DNA of 34,581 nucleotides from positions 1 through 34,581 of the forward strand of contig JANQGC010000242.1 of NCBI GenBank assembly GCA_028277515.1, in the 5' to 3' direction. Source of the stretch: Anaerolineae bacterium (lineage in GTDB: Bacteria; Chloroflexota; Anaerolineae; Promineifilales; Promineifilaceae). Each line of letters begins with the position of its first letter. Positions within the stretch are counted from its first letter, which is position 1. The notes below the pieces were generated by a model. That model saw only the letters and a program-made list of their open reading frames with translations, was not told where the DNA came from and did no database searches. Shown here piece after piece: positions 16,688 through 26,902 of the stretch. Both the position numbers and the translations under genes were made by a program.

Positions 16688-17449
16688 ATGGAACGTTTTG
16701 GGCGACAACGAAAATTTAAGATGATGCCGCAGTGGCTGCGCGACCGGATTGAGGTGAACTGGCTGGAATCCAAACGCCTGCTGGAACAGGCCAAAGAAGA
16801 GATCCCGCCCGGCGCACGCCTGCTGGATGCGGGAAGTGGGGAGGGGCGCTATAAAGCGTTTTTTGACCATACGCGATATGTCGGTCTGGACCTGGCTGTT
16901 GGGGATGAGAACTGGGATTATACGGGATTGGATAGTATTGGCGATTTGCGCGAGCTGCCTTTTCCCGATGAGAGTTTTGATGCCGCTGTTTGTGTGCAAA
17001 CGCTCGAACATGTCAATGACCCTTTCCAGGTGATCGGTGAAATCGGCCGGGTGCTCAAACCTGGCGGCCGTTTTTACCTATCAGCGCCCATGGCCTGGCA
17101 CCAGCACCAAAAACCGCACGATTTCTTTCGCTATACTTCTTTTGGTTTCGAGCACTTATTGCAGCTTGCCGGCATACGTATTATTGAGATACGGCCGATG
17201 GGCGGTTATTTCTGGTTTCTCTCTTATAACCTGCAAATGCTGCACTTTTATTTGTATCCCAGGGTAACCAGCCGCCGACAGTGGTGGCTACAACTCCCTT
17301 TCCAGGTTATAACCCAGGCGATATTTTTTATCTTGCTGCCGTTAATTTTTTATTATCTCGACCAGATCGACAAAGTGAAAGACCATACCCTGGGCTGGGT
17401 TTGTATTGCCGAAAAATGCCCGCAGGATGGTGGCGGCCAGGGAAGATAA
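16688..17449 (+). CDS. Class I SAM-dependent methyltransferase
   Basis: A Methyltransf_11-type enzyme. The SAM-binding motif I is LLDAGSGEG (residues 45-53), followed by YVGLDLAVGD (acidic loop), LPFPDESFDAAVCVQTLEH and VLKPGGRFYLSAP. PHDFFRYTSFGFEHLL is a common segment of methyltransferases in polysaccharide clusters. The C-terminus has a hydrophobic stretch (VITQAIFFILLPLIFYYLD, about 213-232) that may anchor it to the membrane, fitting lipid-linked or nascent glycan substrates (inference). It is the first gene of a tight three-gene operon with the sulfotransferase and phosphodiesterase. Confidence 0.88.
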   Translation: MERFGRQRKFKMMPQWLRDRIEVNWLESKRLLEQAKEEIPPGARLLDAGSGEGRYKAFFDHTRYVGLDLAVGDENWDYTGLDSIGDLRELPFPDESFDAAVCVQTLEHVNDPFQVIGEIGRVLKPGGRFYLSAPMAWHQHQKPHDFFRYTSFGFEHLLQLAGIRIIEIRPMGGYFWFLSYNLQMLHFYLYPRVTSRRQWWLQLPFQVITQAIFFILLPLIFYYLDQIDKVKDHTLGWVCIAEKCPQDGGGQGR

Positions 17450-17461
17450 ATCGTAGGGTTT

Positions 17462-18247
17462 ATGGCAAAAGGATTCTTGCTTCTGGCGTCCTATCGCAGT
17501 GGCTCAACCTGGGTTATTGATGTATTAAACCATGTGCGTGGACTTTCGGCTTACAGCGAGCTTTTTGCGGCACCGCAAAAGAAGGCGGGAACCGAAGAAT
17601 TGACACAGGAGCAGTCCGACAAAACGACCTATTACCTTGATCAAACCATTCGTGCTTATCCACATTATTATCAACCGGGAGAAAAACGAGGGATTCGCCC
17701 TTTTTCTATCTTTTCTTACCTGGATGCTTTCTATGAGCAAGAAGGGCAAAATGGATTTAAGCTGATGTATACGCAGTTGGCAAAGCATCCGGAGATTTGG
17801 CTTTATATATTGATAAAAAAAATTTCCATTATCCATCTCATCCGCCAAAATCACCTGGATGTGATTATTTCACGGGAAATGCGTAAGGTGACAAAGACGA
17901 CACACCGTGTTGCCGGTGCGCAGGAAAGCAAACCGGCGAAGGTGACACTTGATAGCGCAAATTTGGTTCGGCAACTGCGTTCGCTGCAACGTAATATTAA
18001 TCTGGCTCGCTGGTGGATCAGGCTGAGCAAGGTGCGCTCAATGGAAATTTATTATGAGGATTTGGTTCGCGATCCCTCATCATTCGGCATGCTAGGAAAA
18101 TTTTTACAGATTAAAGATCAGGAGGTTCAACCTCAATCCAAATTGGTGAAATTGGTGCGGGGCAATTATGAGCAGAGCATCGCCAATTATGATGAGGTAA
18201 AGTGCATATTGCAAGATAGTGAGTTTGCCCCATTGCTTAATGGATGA
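17462..18247 (+). CDS. PAPS-dependent sulfotransferase (Stf0/carbohydrate type)
   Basis: The 5'-phosphosulfate-binding loop is ASYRSGSTWV (residues 9-18). The 3'-phosphate site is IHLIRQNHLDVIISREM (124-140), with R128 and S137 in the positions expected for PAPS contacts. The rest of the 261 residues is mostly helical, ending with YEDLVRDPSSFG, as in bacterial carbohydrate and lipid sulfotransferases. It lies 12 bases after the methyltransferase and shares the ATGA overlap with the phosphodiesterase. The PAPS-making genes are 4.6 kb downstream. The acceptor is unknown; a surface glycan or glycolipid is the best guess. Confidence 0.85.
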   Translation: MAKGFLLLASYRSGSTWVIDVLNHVRGLSAYSELFAAPQKKAGTEELTQEQSDKTTYYLDQTIRAYPHYYQPGEKRGIRPFSIFSYLDAFYEQEGQNGFKLMYTQLAKHPEIWLYILIKKISIIHLIRQNHLDVIISREMRKVTKTTHRVAGAQESKPAKVTLDSANLVRQLRSLQRNINLARWWIRLSKVRSMEIYYEDLVRDPSSFGMLGKFLQIKDQEVQPQSKLVKLVRGNYEQSIANYDEVKCILQDSEFAPLLNG

Positions 18248-19941
18248 GCGACGGCATGAGCTTTAGAAAAACGGTGGTCATCGGTATGGATGGCGCGCCA
18301 TATGAATTAATCGAAAAGTGGAGTCAATCGGGACAGCTACCTAATCTGGCTCGTCTTATCCACAGGGGCGCTTTTTCCGTGCTCCGCTCCACAATCCCCG
18401 TCCATTCGCCAACGGCCTGGGCATCTTACATCACGGGCGTTAATCCGGGGAAGCATGGTGTATTTGACTTCGTGCGCCGGGAGGAAGGCAGCTATCAACT
18501 GCGTGTTATCCGTGCTGACCAATTTAAAGGCGCTTCTTTGTGGCAACTGCTCAGCGAACATCATCGCTCGGTGGGAATCATGAATGTACCCATGACTTAC
18601 CCGCCGGAAGCGGTCAATGGTTTCTTACTCTCCGGTTTGGGAACCCCTGATTATGTGCCATACAGCTACCCGCCGCAGATGAGTGATGAATTGAACAAAC
18701 AGGGCTACCGGGTGAATAAGAAATTTTTCTTCACACCGGACAGGCAAGATGAATGGCTTGATGATATACATGATATAACGGAAATTCGCGGACAAACGGC
18801 CGTGCAACTGATGCAAGAAAAACCGTGGGATTTTTTCATGGTAGTTTTTCGCAACAGCGATGAAATATGCCATTTTTACTGGCATCATATGGACGAAAGC
18901 CACCCGCACCACGACCCGGAGGCTCCAGACCGGTATAAAACGGCGATCTTAGATTTGTACCGGCAGATCGATCATTGGATCGGCCGGATCGTGCAAACGG
19001 CGGGCAATAATTGTAATGTGATCGTGATGTCCGATCACGGCGCAGGGCCATTGTATAAAGATGTTTTTCTTAATGAATGGCTGATCCAGAAAGGTTGGCT
19101 GATGTTGAAGGAAGATGAGGGGGGACGCGGTCGTTGGTTTAACCTGGTGCGTAAAATAGGATTGACCCGCGAAAACATCTCAGACACGCTGACGAGGCTG
19201 AATTTGCACCGGCTGGAAGTTTTGATCAAGCAGGCCTTGGGTGAGCGCATCCATGTGCTGCCCCGCGATGAACGGCCGGAGTTCTTGAATTCTGTTAATT
19301 GGAGCCGGACCCAGGCCTACAGCTTTGGTTACTATGGCCAGATTTTTATTAATCTAAAAGGACGGGAACCACAAGGGATCGTTGAACCTGGTTCAGAATA
19401 TGAAGCGCTGCGCACACAAATTGCCGGGGAACTGCAACAATTAACCGATCCCGCGGATGAACTTCCTGTCGTTGACCGGGTGTATCGTAAAGAAGAATTG
19501 TATGAGGGGGGCTACCTGGACGAAGCTCCTGATTTGCTGGCGATCATGCGTAGCTTTACCTACATGACCCGCAAAGGGTATGAGTTTGCTGAAAAGCGTG
19601 GCCAGCTCTTTCGGGAACCTTATACAAAGGAAACGGGCAGCCATCGCCTGGAAGGGATTCTAATTGCCAGCGGCCCGGACATCAAACAAGGCGTCACCCC
19701 ACCGACGGCCGACATACAGGACCTCACGCCGACATTGCTCTACTTGCAGGATTGCCCTATCCCAACTTACATGGATGGGCGGCTGGTCGCAGAGATTATT
19801 GCCGCTGATTTTAGCGATAAGCATCCGCCGAGATACGAGGATCGGCCGCTTAGCCACCGGGTCGAGGACCAGGATGGATGGAATGCGGAAACGGAAGCGG
19901 AAGTGGCCGAAAGGTTGAAAAAACTGGGTTATTTGGGCTAA
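18244..19941 (+). CDS. Alkaline phosphatase superfamily / type I phosphodiesterase-like protein (paralog 2)
   Basis: A paralog of the gene at 1549-3231, sharing VVIGMDGAPYELIEKW, VNPGKHGVFDFVRRE, VGIMNVPMTYPP, VIVMSDHGAGPLYKDVF, SYSFGYYGQIF-like strand and a KLGYLG end. The inferred nucleophile position is Ser55 (IPVHSPTAWASY) where paralog 1 has Thr. Metal ligands seen are D16, D/H in NSDEICHFYWHH, D/H in MSDHG and H in GSHRLEG. The ATGA overlap with the sulfotransferase shows co-translation. A role in removing or moving phosphate or sulfate from the same glycan or lipid is inference. No signal peptide or membrane helix. Confidence 0.85.
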   Translation: MSDGMSFRKTVVIGMDGAPYELIEKWSQSGQLPNLARLIHRGAFSVLRSTIPVHSPTAWASYITGVNPGKHGVFDFVRREEGSYQLRVIRADQFKGASLWQLLSEHHRSVGIMNVPMTYPPEAVNGFLLSGLGTPDYVPYSYPPQMSDELNKQGYRVNKKFFFTPDRQDEWLDDIHDITEIRGQTAVQLMQEKPWDFFMVVFRNSDEICHFYWHHMDESHPHHDPEAPDRYKTAILDLYRQIDHWIGRIVQTAGNNCNVIVMSDHGAGPLYKDVFLNEWLIQKGWLMLKEDEGGRGRWFNLVRKIGLTRENISDTLTRLNLHRLEVLIKQALGERIHVLPRDERPEFLNSVNWSRTQAYSFGYYGQIFINLKGREPQGIVEPGSEYEALRTQIAGELQQLTDPADELPVVDRVYRKEELYEGGYLDEAPDLLAIMRSFTYMTRKGYEFAEKRGQLFREPYTKETGSHRLEGILIASGPDIKQGVTPPTADIQDLTPTLLYLQDCPIPTYMDGRLVAEIIAADFSDKHPPRYEDRPLSHRVEDQDGWNAETEAEVAERLKKLGYLG

Positions 19942-20003
19942 ATTACCCGGATAACACGGGATAATACTCCGAATGGGTTATAGAAATAGGCTAAATCGGC
20001 CGT

Positions 20004-20009
20004 TATAAT
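20004..20009 (+). promoter_or_regulatory. -10 element of the repeat-protein gene
   Basis: A perfect TATAAT with a start site expected near 20016 and a leader of about 35 bases, ending in the strong ribosome site AAAGGAG 8 bases before the ATG at 20051. The -35 box (TAGAAA at 17 bases) is weak. Confidence 0.45.
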
Positions 20010-20050
20010 CATAATGGTAAACTTACTTAGTCTGTGTAAAGGAGACACAA

Positions 20051-21457
20051 ATGAAAAAATTAATACCTTTTGTAATCTTACTTGTCGTACTCGTTACCGT
20101 CAGCCTCGTAGCTGCCCAAGGTGGCCTGCCAGGGTCTGGTTGGAAATCAGGCCAGCAGATTCAGAATGTTGGTAATGCCGCTGCCCAGGTTGTTTTCATG
20201 GCCTATGATCAAAGCGGAACCGCTTCCGATTGTGGCACCAAGAATATTGCCCCAGGCGCTTCTGAAACCTATCTGACCGATGTTGACTGCCCGGTGGCTG
20301 CCGGATTTGTAGGTTCGGCTGTGGCCAGCGCGGACCAACCGATTGCCGCTATCGTTAACGTCAACAACCGTGGCACAGGCGCTGCCGCCGGCCAATACCA
20401 GGGCACCGATGGAGCCGATGTTGCTAACAGCATCTCCTTCCCGCTGGTCAAGAATGGTCACTCCGGCCGTACAACGACATTCTATCTTCAGAATGCCAGC
20501 ACAAGCCCGAATAACATCGCCGCCACTTTCAGTGTGAATGGCGCGACTTACAACAAGAGCTTTAATAACGTTCCTGGCAACGCCATGGTCGTTCTTAGCC
20601 CCTCTGATGCCGGTGTACCATCCGGTCAGGGAAATGTTGGTAGTCTTGAAGTTACCGGCAGCCAGCCGTTAGCCGGCTCCTCCCTGGAACATGAGGACAC
20701 CGCCGTTGTCGGCAGCAACTTGCAAGCCTCAAAAGCCTTCACAGCTGCTGATGGGTCACAAGATGTCTTCTGCCCGCTGTACCGCAATGCGCATACAGCC
20801 AAGGCTCAAACAACTGGTGCCCAGGTGCAGAATGTTTCCGGCGGCCCGGTTGACATTGATTTCACTTTCAATGCCGATGATGGCACAACCTACGGCCCCT
20901 ACACGGAGACGAACGTTGCCAATGGCGCTTCTGTTACATTCTACGCCCCGCAGTTGAGCAGCCCGGCTATTCCGGCCGGCAAAGTTGGCTCCGCTGTTAT
21001 CAGCGCGACCGGCAATGTGGTGGCCGTCGTCAACGACTCCGGCACGCAGGATGGCGTCCAGCGTAAAACCACTTACGCTTGCTTCGGCGGTGGTGACACG
21101 ACGGTAAACATCCCGCTGGCCAAGGAATTCGCCGGCGGTAACACGACCGGTGTCCAGGTTCAGAATGTTGGCGGATCGGCCACAAAAGTGACGCTTGAAT
21201 ACAAGGCGACGAATGGCGCTTCCATTACAGTTGAAAGTGTAAACACAGTTGCTCCCGGAACGAGCATCACTTCCTATGCTGTCTCCAATCCTTCTGCACA
21301 ATGGACGGTTCTGAACAGCAGCGGCTCAATGGTCGGCACAGTTAACGGTGTTGTCCTTACCGCCGATCAGGATGTTGTTGCGATTGCTAACGAGAGCAGC
21401 GCGGCACCCAACCCCAGTGGACAGGACACAAAGAACTACGAGGGTTTCGGCCAATAA
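20051..21457 (+). CDS. Secreted/surface protein with four beta-sandwich-like repeats
   Basis: 468 residues with an N-terminal signal peptide (a KK start, a hydrophobic core and a VAAQ cleavage site near residue 23). Four similar modules start at about 37, 145, 258 and 369. Each begins with a QNV/LQN strand and ends with a G-S-A-V/G-S-L-E strand and an IAAIVN/VVAVVN strand. Modules 2-4 are introduced by a PLVKN, PLYRN or PLAKE linker spaced 111-113 residues apart. Four Cys residues (61, 80, 241, 344) may pair. There is no C-terminal sorting or anchor motif. The strong ribosome site, perfect TATAAT, near-exclusive use of C-ending codons and a strong terminator point to high expression. A surface-layer or sheath-type component is likely; no named family recognised. 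Confidence 0.8.
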   Translation: MKKLIPFVILLVVLVTVSLVAAQGGLPGSGWKSGQQIQNVGNAAAQVVFMAYDQSGTASDCGTKNIAPGASETYLTDVDCPVAAGFVGSAVASADQPIAAIVNVNNRGTGAAAGQYQGTDGADVANSISFPLVKNGHSGRTTTFYLQNASTSPNNIAATFSVNGATYNKSFNNVPGNAMVVLSPSDAGVPSGQGNVGSLEVTGSQPLAGSSLEHEDTAVVGSNLQASKAFTAADGSQDVFCPLYRNAHTAKAQTTGAQVQNVSGGPVDIDFTFNADDGTTYGPYTETNVANGASVTFYAPQLSSPAIPAGKVGSAVISATGNVVAVVNDSGTQDGVQRKTTYACFGGGDTTVNIPLAKEFAGGNTTGVQVQNVGGSATKVTLEYKATNGASITVESVNTVAPGTSITSYAVSNPSAQWTVLNSSGSMVGTVNGVVLTADQDVVAIANESSAAPNPSGQDTKNYEGFGQ

Positions 21458-21484
21458 GCCCGAACCTTAACGCAGACTGAGTAG

Positions 21485-21518
21485 AGGAAGTCACCTTTCG
21501 AGGTGACTTCCTTTTTTT
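21485..21518 (+). terminator. Intrinsic terminator after the repeat-protein gene
   Basis: A perfect 12-base-pair stem (AGGAAGTCACCT / AGGTGACTTCCT) closed by a TTCG loop, a very stable tetraloop in RNA, and followed by seven T. It lies 28 bases after the stop codon and is the clearest terminator in the window. Confidence 0.95.
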
Positions 21519-21607
21519 GTGTAAGCTGAGGGAGCTTCCGGTATAATCCAGGGCTTGAATAATTTCCATGTTAAGTACACTGTTACTAAAATATTTTATC
21601 TACAAAG

Positions 21608-21666
21608 AAATTTGACAACTTTTCACTTGAATTTTGGCGAAAACCATCCAAAAAGTTGTCAAATTT
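21608..21666. repeat. Perfect 16-bp inverted repeat before the lipoprotein gene
   Basis: AAATTTGACAACTTTT (21608-21623) and AAAAGTTGTCAAATTT (21651-21666) are exact inverse complements separated by 27 bases. Each arm contains TTGACA or its complement. It lies 20 bases before the lipoprotein ATG and could be an operator pair or a hairpin; it has no clear flanking duplication, which speaks against a small mobile element. Confidence 0.75.
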
Positions 21667-21685
21667 TAGGTAACAATTAGGTATT

Positions 21686-22357
21686 ATGGATATAAAAAAA
21701 ATAAAGGGTCAAAGGCCCACTCAATTATTTTTATTGTCAGGTTTGTTGATGGCCGTTCTTCTTTTATCGGCCGCCTGCGGACCTGCGGATCCCCCAGTTT
21801 CCGAACCGGAGGAGATCCCTACGGAAGATAATGCTCTCGTAGAGAGCAGTACTGAAGAAATTTCCCCGACAGCGGCGGTGCAAGAATCGGCAGGGGAGGA
21901 AGCTTACCCACCGCCACCCCCAACCATAGAGTTTCCGGCAGCAGATGCTTACCCGGTCGATCCGCCCCCACCGACGGCCGTTCCCACCCCTGAACCGGAA
22001 AGCTACCCCGCTGCGGAGGAACTCTTTGCCGAGCCGCGCTTTCGCCTCAATGGTCCCATAGCGGCCGGCAGCCCGTCAGTGACCGGACAAGCGCCGCCCG
22101 ATTTAGCCCTGGCGATTGTTGATGTGACATATAATGGTGTGGTCCTGGGCACTGGGGTCAGCGATGGCGATGGTAACTTTACAATTGGCGTGAATGAACT
22201 CACACCAGGTAATCGTATTGGGATTACATTCGCTGAACTACAGCCGGGAAAAACCCTGGTCGAGATGTCTCAGGAGTATTTTCCCCATCGCGGTGAAGGA
22301 TTTATGAATTTGCCCAATGTCGGTATTTACTTTGACACGGCACTGGTCGATCAATAG
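21686..22357 (+). CDS. Lipoprotein with a Pro-rich linker and a beta-rich C-terminal domain
   Basis: The N-terminus has a hydrophobic core and the lipobox LSAAC with the lipidated Cys at residue 31, so the mature protein is anchored on the outer side of the membrane. Residues 32-115 are a low-complexity linker rich in Pro, Glu and Thr (PPPPPTIEFPAADAYP-like), a reach-out tether as in other Chloroflexota-style surface proteins. The C-terminal part (RFRLNGPIAAGSPSVTG, LALAIVDVTYNGVVLGTG, DGDGNFTIGVNELTPGNRI) looks like a bacterial Ig-like domain of the carboxypeptidase-regulatory/big type. Function unknown. The start is at the ATG after a weak TTAGG site; the 16-base inverted repeat lies just upstream. 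Confidence 0.8.
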   Translation: MDIKKIKGQRPTQLFLLSGLLMAVLLLSAACGPADPPVSEPEEIPTEDNALVESSTEEISPTAAVQESAGEEAYPPPPPTIEFPAADAYPVDPPPPTAVPTPEPESYPAAEELFAEPRFRLNGPIAAGSPSVTGQAPPDLALAIVDVTYNGVVLGTGVSDGDGNFTIGVNELTPGNRIGITFAELQPGKTLVEMSQEYFPHRGEGFMNLPNVGIYFDTALVDQ

Positions 22358-24634
<2,277 letters not shown>

Positions 24635-24644
24635 TAAAGAAACA

Positions 24645-24714
24645 ATGTAGTGCGATTTGGCAATCGGCTAGCGCGATTTGCCAATACCCAAATGGCACGC
24701 TGATCGCGCTACAT
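24645..24714. repeat. REP-like palindromic element between the two APS kinase genes
   Basis: ATGTAGTGCGAT (24645-24656) and ATCGCGCTACAT (24703-24714) pair with one G-T mismatch. Inside, TAGTGCGATTTGGCAAT (24648-24664) is repeated as TAGCGCGATTTGCCAAT (24669-24685) with two differences. The combination of short direct and inverted copies is that of a repetitive extragenic palindrome. Confidence 0.6.
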
Positions 24715-24743
24715 ACTCAAATTATATTTTTAAGAGGAAACAA

Positions 24744-25307
24744 ATGTCGCAAGATAACAAAGTAAATGAAGAGGGGTATGTTGTTTGGATGACGGGTCTT
24801 TCTGGAGCCGGCAAGACAACGATCGCCCTTGTCTTGGTTGATGAACTGCAAAAACGAGGCCTGAAGGTTGAGCGATTAGATGGCGATGTTGTGCGCGAAA
24901 GCCTGACCCGTGATCTTGGGTTTACGGCCGAAGATCGGGCAAAGAACATTGAACGGGTGACCTTCGTCGCCAAATTGCTATCCCGCAACGGTGTAGGCAC
25001 GATTTGCTCCTTTATCTCACCATACCAGTCGGTACGGGACCATGTGCGAGACAACACCACCAACTTCTTAGAGGTTTTCGTTGATGCTCCGCTGGATGTC
25101 GTCATTGAACGAGACGTGAAGGGCATGTACAAAAAGGCGATTGCCGGCGAAATTCCCAATTTCACGGGCATATCCGATCCTTTTGAAGCGCCGGAAAATC
25201 CAGACATTCACCTGCGCACCGATCAGACGACGAAGGAAGAATGCGCCCAGGCGATTATCAACAAGTTGGAAGCGTTAGGATTTATTCCTGCCCTGCAGCT
25301 GGCCTAA
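24744..25307 (+). CDS. cysC: Adenylylsulfate kinase (stand-alone)
   Basis: A second APS kinase of 187 residues. The P-loop is canonical (GLSGAGKTT, residues 18-26), followed by RLDGDVVRESLTRDLGFTAEDR, the conserved CSFISPYQSVRD and FVDAPLDVVIERDVKGMYKKA. The ATG at 24744 has AGAGG about 7 bases upstream; the frame extends upstream but the family N-terminus fits this start. It differs clearly from the CysC half of the fused gene (only about half of the residues match by eye), so it is not a recent duplicate. It may serve a different PAPS need or be the main kinase, given the odd P-loop of the fusion. Confidence 0.95.
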   Translation: MSQDNKVNEEGYVVWMTGLSGAGKTTIALVLVDELQKRGLKVERLDGDVVRESLTRDLGFTAEDRAKNIERVTFVAKLLSRNGVGTICSFISPYQSVRDHVRDNTTNFLEVFVDAPLDVVIERDVKGMYKKAIAGEIPNFTGISDPFEAPENPDIHLRTDQTTKEECAQAIINKLEALGFIPALQLA

Positions 25308-25344
25308 AGCGCATGAGACAAAGCGTGAGAAAAACGCGCGCTGA

Positions 25345-26196
25345 TTGCAAAAATTGATCACAATAACAGAAGCCTGGGCCAATGGACGAAAAAGCCTGGC
25401 CCAGGCTTCGTCTTCACCGGATTTAGATGCCCGACTCCTGTTAGAATTTGCATTGCAGAAGGAACATAGTTACCTTTTGGCGCATGGGGATGCGCCGCTA
25501 TTGGCCGAACAGGAAATTCATTATTGCAATTTGATCCGGCGTGCCCAAAAAAAGGAGCCTATCCCCTACCTTACCGGCAGCACAAACTTTCTGGGTCTCG
25601 AATTTCAAGTCAGCCCTGCCGTTCTTATTCCTCGCCCTGAAACCGAACAACTTGTTGAATTAGCATTGGCCTGGGCGCAGGATCGGGGGCGGATCGATGT
25701 TGTCGATGTGGGAACGGGCAGTGGCTGTATTGCCGTCTCATTGGCTGTTCATTTGCCGGCGGCCAATTTGACGGCCGTTGATATTTCCCATGAAGCGCTC
25801 ATCATAGCAGAAAAAAACGGCCGGCGACACACACCAGGACGAGTAACGTTCTTGCAAGGAAGTCTGTTGCGGCCTCTCCATTCACCGCCGGATTTAATTG
25901 TGGCAAATTTGCCTTATATCGGTGAACTTGAGTGGACGCAAGTGGACGATGGGGTAAAATGGTATGAACCAACTGTTGCCCTGAAAGGGGGAGCTGATGG
26001 TCTGGAATTGATTAGCGAGTTGCTCCAGCAGGCGACCACCAAACTCAAGACTCCGGGCGCTATTTTCTTGGAAATTGGATGGCAGCAAGGTCAAGCTGCG
26101 GAGCATTTAGCCAAGAAATACTTCCCCTTATCCGAGATTAACGTTGTAACTGATTATGCCGATCATGAACGGTTTGTTACGATCTTAAGCAATTAA
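25345..26196 (+). CDS. prmC: Peptide chain release factor N5-glutamine methyltransferase
   Basis: Methylates the Gln of the GGQ motif in release factors. The N-terminal helical domain ends with RAQKKEPIPYLTGSTNFLGLEF, then PAVLIPRPETEQLVE, the SAM motif VDVGTGSGCIAVSL (about 120-133), and IVANLPYI, where the usual NPPY is NLPY. LEIGWQQG and HERFVTIL close the protein as in the family. The TTG at 25345 is the likely start, or a TTG three codons on; neither has a good ribosome site. It lies 37 bases after cysC. tsaC follows closely, a common pairing in bacteria. Confidence 0.94.
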   Translation: MQKLITITEAWANGRKSLAQASSSPDLDARLLLEFALQKEHSYLLAHGDAPLLAEQEIHYCNLIRRAQKKEPIPYLTGSTNFLGLEFQVSPAVLIPRPETEQLVELALAWAQDRGRIDVVDVGTGSGCIAVSLAVHLPAANLTAVDISHEALIIAEKNGRRHTPGRVTFLQGSLLRPLHSPPDLIVANLPYIGELEWTQVDDGVKWYEPTVALKGGADGLELISELLQQATTKLKTPGAIFLEIGWQQGQAAEHLAKKYFPLSEINVVTDYADHERFVTILSN

Positions 26197-26224
26197 CCGG
26201 CTTAAAAAAGAATGGTTGAGTGGC

Positions 26225-26902
26225 ATGGAAGGAAGATCCGATAGGAAGCCTGCCAGTCGAATAGGTACGCGCCATATATTGGCAGATGATGCAGGGGCTA
26301 TCGCGCAGACGATCGCGGCGGTTGCTGCCGGAGAACTGGTGGTTTTTCCCACCGACACGCTTTATGGCGTCGGCGTACATGCATTTGACGAAGCAGCGAT
26401 CCGGCGCTTGTATACAGTCAAAAACCGGCCTTTCAGCAAAGGCATTCCTGTGTTGCTGGCTGATGTCGAAGATATTGATAAAGTTGCCTCCTCCGTACCG
26501 GCTGCGGCGCGGAAGCTGATTTCACGTTATTGGCCGGGACCTCTGACGGTTATTGTGCCTAAGCATGCGAATTTGCCGCCAGTTATTTCTCCCAACGAAA
26601 ATATCGCGCTGCGTATTCCCGATTGTGATGTGGCGCGCGACCTTATACGCGCTGCCGGCGGCGCTTTGGCCACCAGCAGTGCCAATCGATCAGGGAACGA
26701 TCCGGCCCAAACGGCCGAAGAAGCACTGGCTGAATTGGATGGCTCGGTATCAATCGTATTGGATGATGGTCCAACCGGTGAGGCTTTACCCTCAACCATC
26801 GTTGACTGCACAGGCGATACGCTGCGCCTGCTGCGCCAGGGGGCAATCGACAGGAATGAATTGTTAAAGGTGGATGCAGGAATTCAATGGGCGATTTCCT
26901 GA
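26225..26902 (+). CDS. tsaC: L-threonylcarbamoyladenylate synthase
   Basis: Makes threonylcarbamoyl-AMP for the t6A modification of tRNA. The YrdC fold is clear: GELVVFPTDTLYGVGVHAF, LYTVKNRPFSKGIPVLLAD with the KxR-type substrate motif, YWPGPLTVIV, ALRIPDCDVA, GALATSSANRSG, and IVDCTGDTLRLLRQGAI. About 225 residues, without the extra Sua5 domain. The ATG at 26225 is taken; a TTG at 26216 is possible. It overlaps the next gene by 16 bases. Confidence 0.94.
   Translation: MEGRSDRKPASRIGTRHILADDAGAIAQTIAAVAAGELVVFPTDTLYGVGVHAFDEAAIRRLYTVKNRPFSKGIPVLLADVEDIDKVASSVPAAARKLISRYWPGPLTVIVPKHANLPPVISPNENIALRIPDCDVARDLIRAAGGALATSSANRSGNDPAQTAEEALAELDGSVSIVLDDGPTGEALPSTIVDCTGDTLRLLRQGAIDRNELLKVDAGIQWAIS

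Noticed and set aside
20756..21301. 181-codon open frame on the minus strand inside the repeat-protein gene
   Set aside because: It is antisense to a gene with a clear signal peptide, repeats and strong C-ending codon bias; such bias itself opens antisense frames. No ribosome site or family match.
21440..21457. PEP-CTERM sorting signal on the repeat protein
   Set aside because: The C-terminus is polar and ends NYEGFGQ, with no PEP motif, no membrane helix and no basic tail.
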